Positions 6,008 through 9,314 of a DNA stretch of 9,314 nucleotides are shown piece by piece (the first letter of the stretch is position 1; each line of letters starts with the position of its first letter). Source of the stretch: JBKHHU01 sp046539045. GTDB taxonomy: Bacteria; Planctomycetota; Phycisphaerae; SM23-33. The notes under the pieces were generated by a model. That model worked only from the letters and a program-made list of their open reading frames with translations. It was not told where the DNA came from and did not search any database. A program made the translations under genes and the position numbers. The stretch lies in assembly GCA_046539045.1 (NCBI GenBank), contig JBKHHU010000146.1, positions 1-9,314 of the forward strand, in the 5' to 3' direction.

Positions 6008-6837
6008 ATCTGTGCCAAGCCGACAAGCATCCTGCCTGGTGTCCCGGGTGCGGAAACTTCGGAATCCTCAAGGCCCTGAACGGGGCCCTGGAAGAGTCCG
6101 GGATCGATCGCGACAAGCTCGTGCTGGTCTCGGGTATCGGACAGGCAGCCAAGACACCGCATTACCCCGCCGAGAAGGCCAACGTCTTCAACGGCCTGCA
6201 CGGCAGGGCGATTCCCGCAGCGACCGGTATGAAGATCGCCAACCACGATTTGAACGTGGTGATCACCTCCGGCGACGGCGACATGTACGGCGAGGGCGGG
6301 AACCACTTCCTGCATGCGCTGCGGCGAAATATCGGCATCAAGGCGTTCGTGCACGACAACCAGGTCTACGGGCTGACCAAAGGCCAGGCCTCGCCGACCA
6401 GCGAGGAGGGCTTCCGCACGAAGGTGCAGACCCACGGTGTGATCAGCCGCCCGATCAACCCGCTGGCGCTGGCGATCATCGAAGGGGCAGGCTTCGTCGC
6501 ACGCAGTTTCAGCGGCGATCAGGAGCACCTCAAGAGCTTGATGATCGAAGCGCTGAAATTCGAACACGGGTTCGTCCTGTTGGACATCCTCCAGCCGTGC
6601 GTGACGTTCAACAAGACCAACACCTTCAAATGGTACAAGGAGCGGGTCAAGCCGATCGGCGACGATCACGACCCTGCCGATGTCGACGCCGCACTGAAGC
6701 TGGCCAATACGTGGGGCGAGGAGATCCCCATCGGGTTGATCTACAAATCCGGCAGGAAGAGCTTCGAGCAGCGAACGAAGCTCTTCGAGCAGGGCACGAT
6801 GGTCGGCACGTACGGCAAGATGCCGTCCGGCACATAA
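6004..6837 (+). CDS. korB: 2-oxoacid:ferredoxin oxidoreductase, beta (TPP-binding) subunit
   Basis: Catalytic partner of KorA, 277 residues, which holds thiamine diphosphate and normally a [4Fe-4S] cluster. WCPGCGNFG at 12-20 gives Cys13 and Cys16. GDGD at 90-93 followed by DNQVYGLTKGQ at 118-128 is the TPP/Mg2+ motif, with Asn119 as the expected metal ligand. QPCVTFN at 197-203 gives Cys199. Where most KorB proteins have GIGCS, with the third cluster cysteine, this one has GIGQAAK with Gln47. The only other cysteine is Cys4, near the N-terminus. MYGEGGNH also differs from the common LAIGGNH, so this is a distinct branch of the family. The gene starts inside the korA stop and is followed by a clear intrinsic terminator, so the operon appears to be just korAB. 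No ferredoxin-like delta subunit is present nearby. Confidence 0.94.
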   Translation: MNLCQADKHPAWCPGCGNFGILKALNGALEESGIDRDKLVLVSGIGQAAKTPHYPAEKANVFNGLHGRAIPAATGMKIANHDLNVVITSGDGDMYGEGGNHFLHALRRNIGIKAFVHDNQVYGLTKGQASPTSEEGFRTKVQTHGVISRPINPLALAIIEGAGFVARSFSGDQEHLKSLMIEALKFEHGFVLLDILQPCVTFNKTNTFKWYKERVKPIGDDHDPADVDAALKLANTWGEEIPIGLIYKSGRKSFEQRTKLFEQGTMVGTYGKMPSGT

Positions 6838-6854
6838 TCGCCGAGAAGTAAACC

Positions 6855-6889
6855 AAAGAAGGCGCGCCGGTTGACTCGGCGCGTCTTTT
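6855..6889 (+). terminator. Intrinsic terminator of the korAB operon
   Basis: GGCGCGCCG at 6861-6869 pairs over nine positions (one G-T pair) with CGGCGCGTC at 6877-6885 around a seven-base loop, followed by TTTT at 6886-6889. AAGAA just before the stem can pair with part of the T tract. It lies about 20 bases after the korB stop and separates korAB from the M48 gene. Confidence 0.88.
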
Positions 6890-7004
6890 CATGCGCGGCC
6901 GTCGGTAAGTTCCGGCTGCATGTTGCGGTACATTGGCGTAGAATGCAGCGGAGAGGCCACCGCCCGCGGCCCTGCGGCGGGAAGGGTGTAGAGACAGGTA
7001 AAGC

Positions 7005-8414
7005 ATGCACGTAGTTATCATTGCAGCATTAATGGTCGCTTTGACGATGGCCCGGGCGGAGCTGATGACCGGCTCGCCGCTGATGGGCCTGATGATGGTG
7101 TCGATCTATCTCCTGACGACCATCAGTTTCAGCGGGGCGGCCACGTCGCTGGCGATGCGGAAGCTTCAGCACGAAGGAGCGGACGTGGGGCGTGCGGTCC
7201 GGGTGCATAATCTGCTGACGCTGATGGGCCGATTGTGGCTGGTGCTGGGTCTGGGCGCGACGGTTGGCCTGGGGTACGGAAGGTTCGTATTAGTGGGGCT
7301 GGGGCTCGAGAACGTCCCCCTGGTCAGCGCGCTGGTGCTGCTCGTGCCGTTCTTCGCCGCCTTGCTGCTGACATGGTTGCTGGAGTACCCGTTCTTCTTC
7401 GTGATGAAACGACGGGCGGCGGAGATCAGCGGCTTGGAGGCGAAAATCTGGTCGCTGCGCGAGTTCCTGATGTTCAACGTGCGTCACCATCTGCTGTTCG
7501 TGCTGGCCCCGGTATGCACCATTCTGCTGCTGTCCGACACGTTGCTGCTGTTGATTCAGCGAAGCTCAGTATCGCAAGAGACCGCCGCGCTTGCCCACGC
7601 TGCCGGGACCATCGTTATTGCCGGATCCGTCTTCATCATCGCCCCTGCGATGGTCGTGAGCATCTGGAAGACGCGCCGCCTGCCGGACGGCCCTCTGCGG
7701 GACGAACTGGAGCTGATGTGTCGACACCTTGGGCTGAAATACCGCGAGATCCTGGTCTGGGATTCGGGGGGCATGATCGGCAACGCGGGCGTGATGGGGC
7801 TGATCTGGCCGATCCGTTACATCCTGCTGACCGACGCTCTGCTGGAGAACATGACGCCGCGAGAAATCCGGTCGATCTTCGCGCACGAGGCAGGGCACAT
7901 CGCCTCGCACCACATCTTCTACTACATCGTCTTCGGTCTGTGCTCGATCCTGCTCAGCGCATTGTTCGGGCACTGGCTGATTGCGGTGCTGGGCCTGCCC
8001 GTCACTGCCGGGGACATCGGCTCGCTGGTGTTGCTGGTGGTTGCCTGGGGTCTGGGCTTCGGGTGGATCAGCCGGCGGTTCGAGCGACAGAGCGACGTCA
8101 TCGGCGCCTGGGCGAGCAGCCGCCCGATTGAAGAGGTTTCCTCCACCGACGAGATCACCCACGAAGGGGCGGCAGTGTTCTCTTCTGCACTGCAGAATGT
8201 CGCCCAGCTCAACGGTATCCCGTACAGCCAGCGGAACTGGCGGCACGGATCGATCGGCGCCCGCGTCCGCTATATCCTTTGGGTCGGGATGACCGGCGGG
8301 TCGCGTCGGCCTATCGACCGACTGGTCCGGAAGATCAAGCTCGGCCTGTGGGGGCTGCTGATGCTGACGATCGCGCTGATGGTCGCCCATTTCGGTTGGG
8401 GGGCTCAGGCATGA
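7005..8414 (+). CDS. Membrane-bound M48 family zinc metalloprotease
   Basis: A 469-residue integral membrane protease of the Ste24/HtpX type. The zinc motif is HEAGH at 294-298 (His294, Glu295, His298), and the third ligand is expected to be Glu360 in ERQSD at 360-364, where SD replaces the common AD. A C-terminal WRHGSIGARVR at 412-422 matches the conserved M48 tail motif around His414. Hydrophobic segments are visible near 4-17, 28-50, 72-98, 105-127, 161-184, 201-220, 303-329, 338-354 and 446-464, so the catalytic site faces a multi-pass core. The part before HEAGH, with WDSGGMIGNAGVMG, is typical of the family. The start at 7005 has only a weak AGG at 6996-6998. Such proteases cut membrane or misfolded proteins, but the substrate here is unknown. 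Its stop overlaps the SDR start (ATGA), which suggests co-translation. Confidence 0.9.
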   Translation: MHVVIIAALMVALTMARAELMTGSPLMGLMMVSIYLLTTISFSGAATSLAMRKLQHEGADVGRAVRVHNLLTLMGRLWLVLGLGATVGLGYGRFVLVGLGLENVPLVSALVLLVPFFAALLLTWLLEYPFFFVMKRRAAEISGLEAKIWSLREFLMFNVRHHLLFVLAPVCTILLLSDTLLLLIQRSSVSQETAALAHAAGTIVIAGSVFIIAPAMVVSIWKTRRLPDGPLRDELELMCRHLGLKYREILVWDSGGMIGNAGVMGLIWPIRYILLTDALLENMTPREIRSIFAHEAGHIASHHIFYYIVFGLCSILLSALFGHWLIAVLGLPVTAGDIGSLVLLVVAWGLGFGWISRRFERQSDVIGAWASSRPIEEVSSTDEITHEGAAVFSSALQNVAQLNGIPYSQRNWRHGSIGARVRYILWVGMTGGSRRPIDRLVRKIKLGLWGLLMLTIALMVAHFGWGAQA

Positions 8415-9232
8415 GTGAATCGGACCGGCCGGTCGCCATCGTTACCGGCGCTTCCAGCGGTATCGGTGCCGCCACGGCGCTGGAATTCGCCCGCAAACGC
8501 TATGCGGTCTGCCTGCTGGCCCGGCGTGAAGAGCGGCTGAGGGAGGTGGCGGATCGCTGCCGTAACGAGGGTGCCGCAGCGAGCGTTTACCCGTGCGACG
8601 TCACCGATGCCGACGCGGTGGAGCAGGTCGTCCGGCAGATTGTGGAGGAGTATGGACGGGTCGACGTACTGGTCAACAACGCGGGGATGGGCCATCACGG
8701 CAGGGTGCATGAGATCTCCGATGAGGACATGAACGATATTCTGGACGTGAACGTTCTGGGCGTGCTGCATTGCCTTCGCAGCGTCGCGCCGGTGATGATG
8801 AGTCGGCGGAGCGGTCACGTATTCAACGTTTCGTCGGTCATCGGCAAGCGGGGAACTCCGTTCAACGGTGCGTACTGCGCGACCAAATTCGCCGTAGTCG
8901 GCCTGACCGACTCGATGCGCGTCGAGATGATGCCGTACAAGGTTCGCGTGACCTGCGTCTGTCCGGGGTTGACCGATACGGAGTTCTTCGAGAAGGTCGA
9001 CGGCACGTCCGGCGGGGTCAAGGAATCGAGCTTCAAGACGGTCCGCACAATGCAGTCGCCGGAGGTGGTCGCGCGGAAGATCGTCCGCACCGTCGGCAGG
9101 AACAAGCCTGAGCTGGTATTCACCGCCGGTGGGAAGCTGCTGGTCTGGCTGGCGCCGCGGTTCCCCCGCCTGGTCGACTGGATGATGAAGAAGTACCATG
9201 ACGACATCGTCAAACGCGAGCGCCGTGATTAG
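8411..9232 (+). CDS. Classical short-chain dehydrogenase/reductase (SDR)
   Basis: A 273-residue NAD(P)-dependent oxidoreductase with a Rossmann fold. TGASSGIG at 12-19 binds the cofactor, ARR at 37-39 after the second strand favours NADP(H), CDV at 62-64 contacts the adenine, and NNAG is at 89-92. The catalytic set is Asn114, Ser141 (in VSS), Tyr155 and Lys159 (YCATK). PG at 185-186 lies after the sixth strand. The tail (about 232-265) is hydrophobic and basic, with LVWLAPRFPRLVDWMMKK, and could lie against the membrane. The start at 8411 is within the stop of the M48 gene, with a run of six G at 8398-8403 upstream as ribosome binding site. The substrate is unknown; it resembles the broad DltE/YqjQ-like SDR group. 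Its stop overlaps that of the minus-strand gene at the right edge. Confidence 0.92.
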   Translation: MSESDRPVAIVTGASSGIGAATALEFARKRYAVCLLARREERLREVADRCRNEGAAASVYPCDVTDADAVEQVVRQIVEEYGRVDVLVNNAGMGHHGRVHEISDEDMNDILDVNVLGVLHCLRSVAPVMMSRRSGHVFNVSSVIGKRGTPFNGAYCATKFAVVGLTDSMRVEMMPYKVRVTCVCPGLTDTEFFEKVDGTSGGVKESSFKTVRTMQSPEVVARKIVRTVGRNKPELVFTAGGKLLVWLAPRFPRLVDWMMKKYHDDIVKRERRD

Positions 9233-9314
9233 TCCTCCTCGGCAGACTCTTCGGTTTTAGTCCCTTCTTCCGACTCGGTCAGTGCCATAAGCAGCGCATC
9301 ATTGTCCAGCACGT
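9229..9314 (-). CDS. Partial unidentified gene, acidic C-terminal tail
   Basis: Reading the minus strand from the window edge gives an open frame of 27 codons ending in TAA (9231-9229). It encodes VLDNDALLMALTE followed by a very acidic tail, SEEGTKTEESAEED. The composition looks like a real disordered C-terminus rather than a chance frame, and the position fits the close gene packing seen elsewhere. Too little is present to name the product. Its stop overlaps the SDR stop by two bases. Confidence 0.55.
   Translation of the reverse strand, partial: VLDNDALLMALTESEEGTKTEESAEED

Noticed and set aside
6939..6944. TAGAAT as a -10 for the M48/SDR operon
   Set aside because: It matches 5 of 6 and sits at a sensible distance, but the hexamer at the right -35 position (CTGCAT) is very poor and there is no extended -10.

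Overview
The window looks like a stretch of core chromosome from a GC-rich bacterium, most plausibly a planctomycete or a close relative in the PVC group. The hints are a lone prepilin with a C-terminal pattern (GG-WD, DDG-L-TG-FR) that I associate with Planctomycetota and Verrucomicrobiota, a MiaB with a long Pro/Thr-rich linker, and a two-subunit ferredoxin-dependent 2-oxoacid oxidoreductase, which points to anaerobic or low-oxygen metabolism. This placement is an inference from recalled family patterns. I see no transposase, integrase, phage gene, CRISPR array, tRNA or rRNA.

Layout from left to right. (1) Glucose-6-phosphate isomerase (pgi, +) begins about 5 bases into the window. (2) A gene-free stretch of about 420 bases holds a weak terminator candidate, a strong 13-bp hairpin and a candidate promoter. 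(3) A short type IV prepilin/pseudopilin (+) follows. (4) miaB (-) converges on the pilin with one base between the two stop codons. (5) A divergent intergenic region of about 430 bases between miaB and korA carries a run of closely packed hairpins, some of which exclude each other, and candidate promoters in both directions. (6) korA-korB (+) overlap by ATGA and end at a clear intrinsic terminator. (7) A membrane-bound M48 metalloprotease and a classical short-chain dehydrogenase (+) also overlap by ATGA. (8) The acidic C-terminal tail of an unidentified minus-strand gene overlaps the dehydrogenase stop codon and runs off the right edge.

Two compact operons are well supported: korAB, which makes one enzyme joining 2-oxoacid oxidation to ferredoxin reduction and acyl-CoA formation, and the M48 protease/SDR pair, whose joint role is unknown. 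pgi (glycolysis/gluconeogenesis) and miaB (tRNA position 37 thiolation) are housekeeping genes. No known defence, secretion or mobile system is visible. The most unusual points are a KorB without the usual third cluster cysteine, the structured region in front of korA, and a MiaB with an inserted linker and altered conserved motifs.
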